This document shows, piece after piece, positions 34,101 through 44,828 of a stretch of DNA of 64,000 nt. The notes under the pieces are model-generated. The model made no database searches, was not told the DNA's origin, and saw only the letters and a list, made by a program, of their open reading frames with translations. The DNA lies in assembly GCA_949358305.1 (NCBI GenBank), contig OX442314.1, positions 19,337,060 to 19,401,059 of the forward strand, in the 5' to 3' direction. The position numbers and the translations under genes were made by a program. This DNA is from Strigamia acuminata. Lineage: Eukaryota > Arthropoda > Chilopoda > Geophilomorpha > Linotaeniidae. The stretch's first letter is position 1. Each line of letters begins with the position of its first letter.

Positions 34101-35264
34101 CGGATTTATCACTTCTGCTGATTTATCATCGAAAATCACCTTGTGTCCCCGTTCTGTGATCTTCCCGACTGACATCAAATTCGTTCGCAAATCTCGTACC
34201 AAAAGAGTTTCCGCCAAATCCAGTTTCATATTTCCGTTCCCGGTGTTGACGACAATTTTCGCGGTTCCTTTTCCGTCGATTTTTGTACTCGCTTTGCTGG
34301 CCAAATTCAGTTTTTGGTTTTTCAGGAATTCGATCGTCGAAAATGTTGAATCGTTCGAGCACATGTGGGAGCTGGCGCCGCTGTCCAAACACCAATTCTT
34401 TGGTCGTGACTTCTCGCTTATCAGGGCTGTCTCGATTTGCTCGCAAAAAAATAATTCGTACTTGGATTTCTCGGCTCTTGATGCGCTTTCCTTCTTGCTT
34501 TTACTTCGGCAATCGGCGATTTTGTGGCCAATTTTTCCGCAACCGTGACACTTGTATTTAAAAGCTGGCTTCTCGGTCGAATTCGAATTTTCGTCGCCGT
34601 ATTTCTTTGGTTGCTTACGTTTTTGGAACGTTTTTCTGGCCATCATGGCGTCCGATACGTCTTCTTTCCCTTTTCCGCGGGCGATTGACTCGTCTTTGAT
34701 CTTTCCCTCCAAAACTTCCAGCGAGGGCAATTTATCTTGCGATTCTATTGCGCATCTGAAGTTGTCGTAAGAGTTCGGCAGGCTTAGTAGCAGTAAGATC
34801 GTTGTGAAGTCTTCGGGCATCTTGAAATCCATGTCTAGTAGCTTATCCACCAGCTCGAAGAATTCTTTTAAGTGGTTCTCCACGTTTTCTCCGTCCGCCA
34901 TCTTGTGTGTTGCGAGTCGTTTTAACAACGTGATTTTTCTTGCCGGTCCTTTCGATTGGTACACACTATGCAGCTTCCTCCACAATTCGTTCGCGGTGTT
35001 GCAATTTTTAGCCATTCGAAGTTCCGATTGTTTTATATTTAGCAAAATGTCATTTTTGGCTGTTCGATCACTTTTCTCCCACGTTTCGATCTCCTTCATA
35101 CGTTTCGCGTTTCCTTCAATGGTTTCTGGTCGTTTCGACGTACCTTCCGCGTGCACGAGTAGGTCCCGTTGATCCAAAATTGCTTCCATCTGGATCTTCC
35201 ATGTGTCGAAGTTTTCCTTTCCCAACGCCTCAATTCGAGCTGAATTTCCGCCGCCGTTCGCCAT
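31164..35264 (-). CDS. Element C gag-pol polyprotein
   Basis: ATG is at 35264; 1366 residues, no interruption. In order: gag with KENFDTWKIQMEAILDQRDL, zinc knuckle CHGCGKIGHKIADC (about residue 240), aspartic protease CLDSGASSHM (about 290), pre-integrase EWHKRLGHLN with CETC, integrase with HSDVCGP, LRSDNGKEY and QNGVSERMNRT, an acidic Asn/Glu-rich linker, RT with QMDAITAYLNGEIEEE, ALYGLKQSGRQW and AIYVDDFIIA, and RNase H with GYTDADWGAN, SSTEAEYMALAEA, YSDNQGA and ADVLTKGLF. All catalytic residues are present. It is related to element A over the whole length but clearly a distinct family. Confidence 0.94.
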   Translation of the reverse strand: MANGGGNSARIEALGKENFDTWKIQMEAILDQRDLLVHAEGTSKRPETIEGNAKRMKEIETWEKSDRTAKNDILLNIKQSELRMAKNCNTANELWRKLHSVYQSKGPARKITLLKRLATHKMADGENVENHLKEFFELVDKLLDMDFKMPEDFTTILLLLSLPNSYDNFRCAIESQDKLPSLEVLEGKIKDESIARGKGKEDVSDAMMARKTFQKRKQPKKYGDENSNSTEKPAFKYKCHGCGKIGHKIADCRSKSKKESASRAEKSKYELFFCEQIETALISEKSRPKNWCLDSGASSHMCSNDSTFSTIEFLKNQKLNLASKASTKIDGKGTAKIVVNTGNGNMKLDLAETLLVRDLRTNLMSVGKITERGHKVIFDDKSAEVINPKGEIIFTAEKRNGLYYIVDETEDAATAAEIEVGTGSKPAKPASTKIQEWHKRLGHLNESSLKILNEKADGMNLEKDAKLPTCETCIEGKHASTKFPDSTSKSEKLLELVHSDVCGPMPTKSMNGSRYFVTFTDDKSRWCKVYFLKHKSEVFEAFKSFKTFCERETGCALKVLRSDNGKEYVNKNFDNYLRENGIKRQTSVAHTPEQNGVSERMNRTLIEMARCMLLQAKLPNTYWAEAINTACHIRNKCPTRSLENEIPHQVWTGRKPNVDYFRVFGSRVFALDKKPNKGKFEPKSKECILIGYWDGSKAYRLWSKSENKIIKSRDVKFVEKSENETNEECEENDNNNNFNDILTDCRTDQIENGTEISEDEVESAGENEPDNEDERETQHEEAEPRQNENAQIIPRRSSRTPKPYPNRNGDPPRKKYTRKNPTTTNEVLDEIAQIAILDDPTTAAEALNGNDPQEWMKAMKDEYDALIENETWEECDRPKNRNVIGCRWVLRTKFEADGSIERRKARLVAKGYAQQPGIDYFETYAPVARPGSIRMMMAIAAELGLTVHQMDAITAYLNGEIEEEIFMEFPEYLEFIAGIKIKKGKVCRMRKALYGLKQSGRQWYKKLDEKLQKHGLKPTNADPCVYYQTNGEVITLVAIYVDDFIIATNCKRNLEKLKSNLKSEFKMKDLGQIHYCLGIEFKQDEKTKSITMAQKKYVKDILNRFGMQDCSKNTTPLDANQKLQKNKKKEDGTDEELLDPENFPYQSLIGSLMYLAVCTRPDISYTVSALSQYNTCFTGTHWTAAKRVLRYLKHSSNLGLKFEKTGKDLVGYTDADWGANLDDRRSYTGYCFKLANATICWEARKQKTVATSSTEAEYMALAEASKEAIYLRNFLDEIKYINKKKETTLIYSDNQGAHKLVRNPIFHSRTKHIDIRHHFVRETCERGDIDIEFLESEKMVADVLTKGLFKPKHEELIAQFGLKEIV

Positions 35265-35385
35265 CGTTTCTTAGTTCTGTTTCTTGTGGAATGTTCGTGT
35301 TAAATTCGTTTTTAACTTCCTCGAATGTTCCGGTACAAAACTTGATGATTTTTAAGCGCAGTGGAAGCGTGCTGGGCCCATAACC

Positions 35386-35600
35386 TGTAGTTTTTGTTCT
35401 AATATGTTGGAGGCATAAAAATGGAGACGTGTGGTTGTTAGGTGAAAATATTAACAGTGATGGTTTTAATCTTAAACAGATGTTAAAAAGTGCGTGGAGC
35501 ACCAAATACAATTCGGGTCACTGATTGGTCAGTGTCAGTGACAGGTGCACAGGTGACAAAGACACCTGGCGGACAGGAATACAACATTCAATAAACAACA
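35386..35600 (-). repeat. 5' LTR of element C
   Basis: It is 215 bp, matching 30827-31041. The primer site lies directly at its inner edge, and ATTAT follows at 35601-35605. Confidence 0.92.
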
Positions 35601-35616
35601 ATTATGTTGGAATTAG

Positions 35617-35695
35617 AAATAAGACCTTCGCCTATTTTTCTTCTTTAATATACGGCAACATTTGTCATACTCAACAAATGTTTGGCCTATTAAAT
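35617..35695 (+). promoter_or_regulatory. Conserved upstream block of M13 gene 4
   Basis: It has the same AATAAGACCTTCGCC and CAACAAATGTTTGGCC words as the other paralogues, now starting only about 15 bp from the LTR of element C. The insertion separates this block from the rest of the upstream spacer. Confidence 0.4.
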
Positions 35696-35891
35696 GAAAT
35701 AATGATGTAATTACATCTTCGTACATAATCGTTAAAGTTTCAACTTATCACTTGGCAAACTCGTGTAGGAGTTGGATTAGACGGGTCAGTCTGTTCTCTT
35801 GGATCGATTTGTTTGTTTTCTAATTTTGCTGTTGTAGGTAGTATCTACATCATTTACAGGGTACTCGAAAATTTTAACATCCCGTGTAGAT

Positions 35892-38800
35892 ATGGAAAAC
35901 AAAAAAAGAAGCAGTTGGAAACCGATTTCTAAATATGAAAAAATTTTATTTGCAATTGCAGTTATTTTCATTCTGTTATCAATTTTTCTTGTAATTGGAT
36001 TAATCGTCAAGTCCAAATCAGGTAAGGATGACAATTATGATATTATACAGTAATTAGCTGAAAAAAAGTTAATTTTTAGGGAAAAATATTTGCAATTCGA
36101 AAGCGTGCGTCGAAGCGGGTACAGTACGAAAAATACTCAAATGTGGGAAATATGGGTCACGATTTTCTTTTAGCGTATGAAATCATCACAAATATGGATC
36201 CGAATACAGAGCCATGTACCGATTTTTATCAGTATGGTTGTGGAGGTTTTGCAAATAAAACAAGCATTCTAGGTTTAGAAGCTTTTTCTGAAATGTCACA
36301 TGATGTGAGTAGGATGGAAAGCTTGGAAGAATTCCGAAGTAAACCAAATTTCCCTCTTCCTCTATATCTCCATAAAGTATTAATCATGTATAATTATTTG
36401 CTCCAGAAATTGTTAATCAACCTTTGGAGGAAAGAGAAAATAGATATTCTAAGCAAGTTAAAGATTTATATTCTTCGTGTATGAATGAAAGTACGTAATT
36501 CTACCATTTTACTAGTACGGTATGCATTTTAAAATCACTTTTTTTAAACATAAAACAGCAATACTCGAGGAATTAGGCGCGTCCCCATTAATTGAATCAT
36601 TAAATGAAGTTGGAGGATGGCCAGTTCTTGTGGGATCCGATTGGAAAGAAAATGAATTTGATTGGAAGCAAGCTCTTGTTCAGTTTCGAAGTATGGGAAT
36701 TCCAATTTACTATTTTTTCGATATACATGTGAGAGTTAGTTACGCTAATCATCAATCCGCAATAAATACCATGCAGGTAAATAAATCTACGTTTTATTTT
36801 AATCTGGAATACCATTCATTTAATCAAATTTTAGATAGAGCCGCCGTGGTCAACACATGTGCCATCAGAAGCTGATGATCGCAAAGCTTATCTTGATTAC
36901 ATGATTGATTTAGCTGTGCTCTTCGGAGCAGAGAGAGCGAGAGCTGAACGTGAAATGAAAGTAGTGCTTGATTTTGTAACTAATCTTAACGACATTTTGG
37001 TAAGTAAATGAATAAAAATTGTCAATATTAGTTACACTGCTTTGCTTTTTGTACTTTTAAATAGTCATCATCAGGAAGCAATTATTCTGAGGCAATTACA
37101 GTACGAGTGCACGAATTGGAGAACTACATGCCCCAAATTTCCTGGTATGACTTCCTGAACAACTTAAACTTTTCAACACCAATAACTCATTATAACGAAG
37201 TAGAAGTCCTTAATCCAGACCATTTAAAACAACTTTCTACTTTAGTTTCATCAACCAATAAGAGGTGAGCTATTCAATTTTCATTTATTTGGGTTTTGGA
37301 ATCAATTAAATAGCTGTTTATAGGATTATTGCTAATTATATCATGTGGAAAGTGGTCGAGGATCATTGTAAATATCTAAATAAGAAGTTTCGAAATTTCT
37401 GTGCGGAATATCACAAGGACTTTCGAGGATTTCCTAGTTTTCCATCTAGACAATTCTTTTGCTATACCGAATTGCGTGACGTCATGACCGTGGCAACTGG
37501 TGCCATGTATGTTAAAAATGTACCGGATCCACAATCTAAACCTATGGTAAGAATTATAATTTTACTAAAAAATAATAAAAAATACGAGTAATAATTTATG
37601 GAAAATTTAGGCGACTGACATAGCGAATAGCATCCGAGATGTTCTAACTCGAAGTATTCAGAAAGCTAAATGGATGGATTCATCAACATTGACATCAGCT
37701 ATGGGAAAAGTAATAGTTTAACATTACGCCATATAAATTTAAAAAAAAAAATTTAAAAAGTGATATAATTTCAGCTTAAAACATTGAATTTGTTAATTGG
37801 TTATTTGGATGAACATATTAATGACACTATCATAAATGATTTCTATGCTCCCGTAAGTGAAGTCAGAGATCTTTTTCTCTGGTAGCGATTTATTTTATAT
37901 GCGAATTTAGATTATACGGCAAGGAAAACTCTTTGCCTATATGTACTCAGTATTCGTTTTATCAAACGAGAAAGAGATTGAGAGGCATTTGTAATGACGC
38001 TATTACAAATGCGTCTCCTTCGCTCGTCATTAGAGCATAAAGACTGGTCACTTGCAGAGGAACCAAAAATTGTTTTTGCCTGTTCCGTAGTGATAAGAAT
38101 GACCCGGTGGTTATGCTCAAAAAGATAATCAACACTTATTAATATAAAGATTGTGTTCATTCAGCTCGTCATTTCAAAGAATACATTTTTTAAAAATGTG
38201 CTGCACTCGAACAAATTTGAAGTTGACCGGCAATTTTCCAAAATAACAAAGAAAACGGCTGATGACTTAGCGTAAGTGGTCACGGTTTTTACAGTATACG
38301 GTAGGTCAACTTCGTACGGAACTACAAATTTAATTCGTTCCTCTGTAGACCGTACAATCGTAGTTTTGGTCAAGAGGCAGTGGCTAATGGAGTTTGAAGG
38401 AAAAATAACTCAAATTCCACATACCGGTAGGTTACATTGACACTTTGGGCTGGCAATTTGAGTTGCAATTCTTCCCTCAATCTTCCATCGGCCAATATTA
38501 CAAAATAAATTTTAAATTTACAATATATTTCAGAATTTTTAACTTGGGCTTTTATGATATCTGGTCATTTAGAACGTATTATTGGCAATCATTAAATCGT
38601 TTAGGTAATTTATTAAACATGCTTTAAAATATAAAACTGAAAACCGAAAGTAATTCCGGTATTTATTTTAGATATGTACGCCGGCTTATTGAGACCTCCG
38701 TTATTTAATGTCGAATGGCCAAACTATTTAAACTATGGTGGCTTCGGCTCTTTATTTGGATTTGAGATTCTTGAAGGATTTGGTTATCATGGTAATTTTT

Positions 38801-39562
38801 TTTACAATTTTTAAATCAAGAAAAGAAAAATCTCAAAACGAATCGAATTGCAGGAAAATATTACGATCGTCACGGAAACGGTTACAAGTGGTGGTCAGAT
38901 GATACTGAAAACAAGTTCCGTGAAAAAAGCGATTTGGCTTTTCAGCAATACTCCAATTTAAATATTAGAGTGAATGTAAGTTTAAGATTTAATGAATCAT
39001 GCAATACAATACGGCAAAATGTTCTGAAGTCAGATTATTTTTATACAGAAAGACCGTTTCCAATCAATGTTCCTCAAAGTAAACGAAGGAACGAATCTGG
39101 CTTACGAAGTAATGATTACTCCGTATTTAAAGCTAATTTTAATGTTTAAAAAAAACACATTATTACAATTTTTATTTATTGAAGGCTTATGAAAAATGGG
39201 AAAAGATTAACAAGGTAGAACCTGGCTTACCCGGTTTAACATTAAATTCAAGACAACTATTTTGGATACAAGGAATTAATGTATAGTAGAATCTTTTTTT
39301 TTAATGGAAAGATTGATTTGAATAACATTGCCGTTATTACCTTTTTAAAAAGATGTTTTGTGCAAAGACAGCGAACAGTTACGGGAAACATTTGTAAGAA
39401 AGCTCAAAGGAAAAATACAGTTTTAATGTGTCTTACTAAATCGTTTAATATTTTTATAGAACAGTAGGGCGGGTGATCAATTCGCAACATTTTGGCAAGG
39501 ATTTTAACTGTCCCGTCGGCTCGCCTATGAATCCGAAAGAAAAGATAAACCTCTTTTCATAA
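35892..39562 (+). CDS. M13-like pseudo-peptidase, gene 4 (zinc motif lost)
   Basis: Exons: 35892-36021, 36080-36118, 36174-36338, 36407-36490, 36559-36776, 36835-36999, 37065-37264, 37324-37546, 37611-37709, 37775-37852, 38165-38271, 38534-38604, 38672-38791, 38854-38975, 39049-39108, 39185-39280, 39353-39393, 39460-39562. They give 706 residues, with exon lengths identical to gene 3. It has a basic tail, one membrane anchor and an ectodomain with EPCTDFYQYGCGG. The zinc site is FEILE (nt 38761-38775) and is followed by GFGYHG in place of GFDD. The third-ligand segment and catalytic His/Arg are lost as in gene 3. All frames stay open despite the loss, and splice sites are intact. Its upstream spacer was invaded by elements A and C, so expression may differ from its sisters. 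Confidence 0.87.
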
Positions 39563-40228
39563 AAATCAAATTATTTTGGTTTGATGTTTTTCTATTTGAA
39601 TATTTCATAATCATTCTACTTTGTTGTGTACGCTGTGTAAATTACTAATGATATTTTATATAATATATTTAGTACTGCCATTTGTGTTTGTGTTGATAAA
39701 TTTTTTAGTTTTAGTATACTTTCTATTTCTACATGTACAACTGAGGACATGCCTGGCGGAGAATATATTATACGGTACGTGTAAAATTGAAACCATTGTT
39801 GGTGGCAGCAATAGAACGTCTCGCGTCTAATTGCAGCTTATTTATCTATCTCATCACATGCTATTTCAATTTTTTAAAAAAAAGTCTAACCCAGTCGGCC
39901 AGCAATGTGGGATAAACAAAAGATAAAAAGAGACTTTATAAATTATTGACATTTGTTTTATACATCTAACTAAAATTAATTGCATTAATAGGCACATTAT
40001 TACCTTCGCATCGTACTAACTTTTTGTTTCGCTATTAATCAGCCCTAAATTCACTGACTAACTGAAACGTTCCGAAAAAAGACCGATTTTAGTTTTTGTG
40101 CATTCAAAGCAATGTACGACGGGGAGCTAAAAAAATCGCACAGGGAGCTGATAAACCTGGAGACGGTCGGCCCCGTGTTTCCGTTTGTAGTTGTGCAAAC
40201 GGAACTATTCATTAAGTTGGAATTACAC
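39563..40228. other. Spacer between M13 genes 4 and 5
   Basis: No gene is supported. It is the intact version of the spacer that A and C interrupt elsewhere: it contains the stem-loop at 39808-39834, the ATAGGCACATTATTACC block and an uninterrupted CATTCAAAGCAATGTACGAC to GGAACTATTCATTAAG stretch (about 40100-40220). It shows the empty target sites of both insertions. Confidence 0.6.
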
Positions 40229-40305
40229 AAAAGACCTTCGCCTATTTTTCTTCTTTAATATACGGCAACATTTGTCATACTCAACAAATGTTTGGCCTAT
40301 TAAAG
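40229..40305 (+). promoter_or_regulatory. Conserved upstream block of M13 gene 5
   Basis: AAGACCTTCGCCTATTTTTC and CAACAAATGTTTGGCC are repeated here about 220-300 bp before the ATG, as in the sister units. Confidence 0.4.
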
Positions 40306-40525
40306 GAAATAATGAAGTAATTACATCTTACAAGTTAGTACATAATCGTTAAAGTTTCAACCTACTATCACTTGGCAAACTCGTGTAGAAGTTGGATTAG
40401 ACGATTCGGTCTGTTCTCTCGGGTGGTTTTGTTTGTTTTCTAATTTTGCTGTTGTAGGTAGTATTTACAATCATATTTATAATCATTTACAGGGTACTCG
40501 AAAAATTGTAACATTCCGTGTAGAT

Positions 40526-43500
40526 ATGGAAAACAAAAAAAGAAGCAGTTGGAAACCGATTTCTAAATATGAAAAAATTTTATTTGCGATTGCAATTATT
40601 TTCATTCTGTTATCAATTTTTCTTGTAATTGGATTAATCGTCAAGTCCAAATCAGGTAAGGAAGGCAATTATGATACTACAATTAGCTTAAGAAACGTTA
40701 ATTTTTAGGGAAAATTATTTGCAATTCGAAAGCGTGCGTCGAAGCGGGTACAGTATGAAAAATACTCAAATGCTTCAAATGTGGGAAATATGGATCACAA
40801 TTTTCTTTTAGCGTATGAAATAATCACAAATATGGATCTGAATGCAGAACCATGCACTGATTTTTATCAGTATGGTTGTGGAGGTTTAGCAAATAAAACA
40901 AGCATTCTAGGTTTAGAAGATTTTTTTTTAACTTCATCTGCTGTGAGGAGGATGGAGATCTTGGAAGAGTTCCGAAGTAAACAAAATTTCCTTATTCCTT
41001 TATATCTCCATAAAGTACTAATCATGCATAATTATTTGCTCCAGAAATTGTTAATCAACCTTTGGAGGAAAGAGAAAATAGATATTCTAAGCAAGTTAAA
41101 GATTTATATTCTTCGTGTATGAATGAATGTACGTAATTCTACCATTTTACCAGTACAGTATGCATTTTAAAATCACATTTTTAAAAATAAAACAGCAATA
41201 CTCGAGGAATTAGGCGCGTCCCCATTAATTGAATCGTTAAATGAAGTTGGAGGATGGCCAGTTCTTGTGGGATCCGATTGGAAAGAAAGTGAATTTGATT
41301 GGAAGCAAGCTCTTGTTCAGTTTCGAAGTATGGGAATTCCAATTTATTATTTTTTCCGTATACGTGTGTCGGCTAATCTCGCTAGTCGACATTACGCAAC
41401 AAATATCATGAACGTAAATAAATTTACGTTTCATCTTAAATTGGAATACCATTCATTTAATCAAATTTTAGATAGATTCGCCGTGGTCAACACATGTGCC
41501 ATCAGAAGAAGATGATCGCAAAGCTTATCTTGATTACATGATTGATTTAGCTGTGCTCTTAGGAGCAGAGAGAGCGAGAGCTGAACGCGAAATGAAAGTA
41601 GTGCTTGATTTTGAAACTAATCTTAACAAGATTTTGGTAAGTAAATGAATAAAAATTGTCAATATTAGTTACACTGCTTTGCTTTTTGTACTTTTAAATA
41701 GCCACCACCACATAAAAATTCTTCTGCAGCAATTACAGTACGAGTGCACGAATTGGAGAACTACATGCCCCAAATTTCCTGGTATGATTTTCTCAACAGC
41801 TTAAACTTTTCAACACCAATAACTAATTATAACGAAGTAGAAGTCCTCGAACCAGACTATTTAAAACAACTTTCTACTTTACTTTCATCAGCCAATAAAA
41901 GGTGAGCTCTTTAATTTTCATTTATCTGGGTTTTGGAATCAATTAAATAGCTGTTTATAGGATTATTGCTAATTATATCATGTGGAAAGTGGTCGAGGAT
42001 CATTGTAGATATTTAAATAAGAAGTTTCGAAATTTCTGTGCGGAATATCACAAGGACTTTCGAGGATTTCCTAGTTTTCCATCTAGACAATTTTTTTGCT
42101 ATACAGAATTGCGCAACAGCATGACTGTGGCAACTGGTGCCATGTATGTTAAAAATGTACCGGACTCACAATCTAAACCTATAGTAAGAATTATAATTTT
42201 ACTATTGGCTGTTGAAGAATAAAAACTTATGATTTATGGAATATTTAGGCGACTGACATAGCGAATAGCATCCGAGATGTTCTAACTCGAAGTATTCAGA
42301 AAGCTAAATGGATGGATTCATCAACATTGACATCAGCAATGGGAAAAGTAATAGTTTAACTTTACGCCATATAAATTTATAGACATTTTTTTAAAAAGTG
42401 ATATAATTTCAGCTTAAAACATTGAATTTGTTAATTGGTTATTTGGATGAACATATTAATGACACTATCATAAATGATTTTTACGCTCCGGTAAGTCAAT
42501 TGGTGTAGAGATCTTTTTCTCTGGTAGCGATTTATTTTATACGCGAATTCAGATTATACGGCAAGGAAAATTCTTTGTCTACATCTATTCTGTATTCGCG
42601 TTTGAGAAGACAAATCGATTTATCAAACGAGAGAGAGAGAGAGAGCATAAAGCCTGGCCACTTGTAGAGGAACCAAAGGCAGAAAATTGTCGTTGTTGTT
42701 TCTGAATATAAATGACCCGGTGGTTATGTTCAAAAAGACAATCAATTTATTGATATAAAGATTGTGTCCATTCAGCTCTTCATTTCAAACAATACATTTT
42801 TTAAAAATATGCTGCACTCGAAGAAATTTGAAGTTGACCGGCAATTTTCCAAAATAACAAAGAAAACGGCTGATGACTTAGCGTAAGTGGTCACGGTTTT
42901 TAGTCATTTTTACAGTATACGGTAGGTCAACTTCGTACGGAACCACAAATTTATTTCGTCCCTCTGTAGACCGTACAATGGTAGTTTTGGTCAAGAGGCA
43001 GTGGCTAATGAATGGGTGAAGGAGAAGAGAAATAACTCAAATTCCACATGGGTTACATTGACACTTTGGGCTGGCACTTTGAGTTGCAATCCTTCCCTCA
43101 ATCTTCCATAGGCAATATTACAAAATAAATGTTAAATTTACAATATATTTCAGAACTGTTACCTTGGGCTTTCATGATATCTGGTCATTTAGAACGTATT
43201 ATTGGCAATCATTAAATCGTTTAGGTAATTTATTAAACGTACTTTACAACATCAAACTTTAAAACCGAAAGTAATTCCGGTATTTATTTTAGATATGTAC
43301 GCCGGTTTATTGAGACCTCCGTTATTTAATGTCGAATGGCCAAACTATTTAAATTATGGCGGCTTCGGCTCTTTGTTTGGATTTGGGATTCTTGAAGGAT
43401 TTGGTTCTAAAGGTAATTTTTTTTTACAATTTTTAAATCAAGAAAAAAAAAACAATCTCAAACGAATCGAATTGCAGGAAAAGATTACGATCGTCACGGA

Positions 43501-44198
43501 AACCGTTACAAGTGGTGGTCAGATGATACTGAAAGCAAGTTCCTTGAAAAAAGTGATTTGGCTTTTCAGCAATACTCCAATTTAAATATTTCAGATGCCA
43601 GAGTGAATGTAAGTTTAAGAATTAATGAATCATGCAATGCAATATGACAAAATGTTCTGAAGTTTGATTATTTTTATACAGAAAGACCATTTCCGAACAA
43701 TGTTCTTCAAAGTAAACGAAGGAGCGAATCTGGCTTACGAAGTAATGATTACTCCGTATTTAAAGCTAATTTTAATGTTTAAAAAAAAAAAAACATTATT
43801 ACAATTTTTATTTATTGAAGGCTTATGAAAAATGGGAAAAGATTAACAAGGTAGAACCTGGCTTACCAGGTTTAACATTAAATTCAAGACAACTATTTTG
43901 GATACAAGGAATTAATGTATAGTAGAATCTATTTTTTTTTAATGGAAAGATTGATTCGAATAACACTGCCGTTATTATCTTTTTAAAAAGATGTTTTGTG
44001 CAAACACAGCGGACAGTTATATGAAACATTTGTAAGAATGCTCAAAGGAAAAATAGTTTTAATGTGCCTTACTAAATCGTTTAATATTTTTATAGAACAT
44101 TAGGGCGGGTGATCAATTCACAGCATTTTGGCAAGGATTTTAACTGTCCCGTCGGCTCGCCAATGAATCCGAAAGAAAAGATAAATCTCTTTTCGTAA
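40526..44198 (+). CDS. M13-like pseudo-peptidase, gene 5 (zinc motif lost)
   Basis: Exons: 40526-40655, 40709-40747, 40812-40976, 41045-41128, 41196-41413, 41472-41636, 41702-41901, 41961-42183, 42249-42347, 42413-42490, 42776-42882, 43154-43224, 43293-43412, 43478-43608, 43682-43741, 43821-43916, 43991-44031, 44096-44198. They give 709 residues. It is the closest relative of genes 3 and 4. The zinc site has decayed further to FGILE (nt 43382-43396): even the general-base Glu is gone. The exon 43478-43608 keeps the ancestral length of 131 nt, where genes 3 and 4 share a 9-nt in-frame deletion. The N-terminal signature is NMDLNAEPCTDF (Pro replaced by Leu). The frame is open throughout. Confidence 0.87.
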
Positions 44199-44396
44199 AA
44201 TCAAATTATTTTGGTTTGATGTTTTTCTATTTGAATATTTCATAATCATTCTGTTTTGTTGTGTATGCTGTGTAAATTACTAATTATATTTGAGATATAA
44301 AATATTTACTACTGCCATGTGTGTTTTGAGTTGGCGAAATTTTTAGAATATATCATACGTGTAAAATTAAAACCATTTTGGCGACCTAACCTAGAG

Positions 44397-44828
44397 TCAT
44401 AGAGCTGAGATGCATAATACAATCCCAACACCAATAGCATTCGCCCACCTACATTGGCAAAAATTAAATACCTCAAGAAAGTACTTGATTTGCCTTCTAG
44501 TAGCCAAAATCTTAGCTTCATAGAAAATATATGAGAAATAATAAAAGGAAAATTGCAAAAACAACAGCCATACACCTGGGCCAGTTGATGAAGGAGTTGA
44601 ACAAATAATTGCCTGAATTTGCACAAAATAAATGTCAACAGTTTTTAACATCGATATAAACAGAATTAATGCTGTAATAGAAGCAAAAGATAAGGTGAGC
44701 GAATAATTTTGATGTTGGGTTTGTAAATGAACTGACATTTCTGGTATTATGCTGAAATATATTATGTACAAGCTATAAATGTTGTTAATCAAGTTTCGCA
44801 GCAACTTTTGAAATGTAGTTGTATACAA
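44397..44828 (-). CDS. Hydrophobic ORF, unrecognised (possible membrane-protein fragment)
   Basis: A 143-residue frame with two or three long hydrophobic stretches (around SLTLSFASITALILFISML and WLLFLQFSFYYFSYIFY) separated by a basic loop. Nothing upstream or downstream supports a complete gene, and an overlapping 109-residue frame in another phase weakens the case. It could be the remnant of a multi-pass receptor, or chance in AT-rich DNA, which often encodes Phe/Leu/Ile runs. No family is claimed. Confidence 0.2.
   Translation of the reverse strand: MYTTTFQKLLRNLINNIYSLYIIYFSIIPEMSVHLQTQHQNYSLTLSFASITALILFISMLKTVDIYFVQIQAIICSTPSSTGPGVWLLFLQFSFYYFSYIFYEAKILATRRQIKYFLEVFNFCQCRWANAIGVGIVLCISAL

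Larger units (their letters stand above)
30827..35600 (-). mobile_element. Ty1/copia LTR retrotransposon C
   Basis: 215-bp LTRs at 30827-31041 and 35386-35600 look identical. The target duplication ATTAT is at 30822-30826 and 35601-35605. The primer site 35369-35385 is adjacent to the 5' LTR and reads GGTTATGGGCCCAGCAC on the coding strand, an exact fit to the initiator tRNA-Met anticodon-arm segment used by Drosophila copia. The purine tract at 31042-31056 reads AGGGGAAG on the coding strand. The 4774-bp element has one open gag-pol frame and lies in the same M13 spacer as A, about 115 bp away. Confidence 0.94.

Noticed and set aside
32251-34770. Plus-strand ORFs up to 171 codons inside element C
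   Set aside because: They are antisense to the intact gag-pol of C; length is explained by the coding strand's composition.
42630-42647. GA-rich run in an intron of gene 5 as a regulatory element
   Set aside because: It is a plain GA microsatellite at the site where genes 3 and 4 have a hairpin; nothing indicates function.
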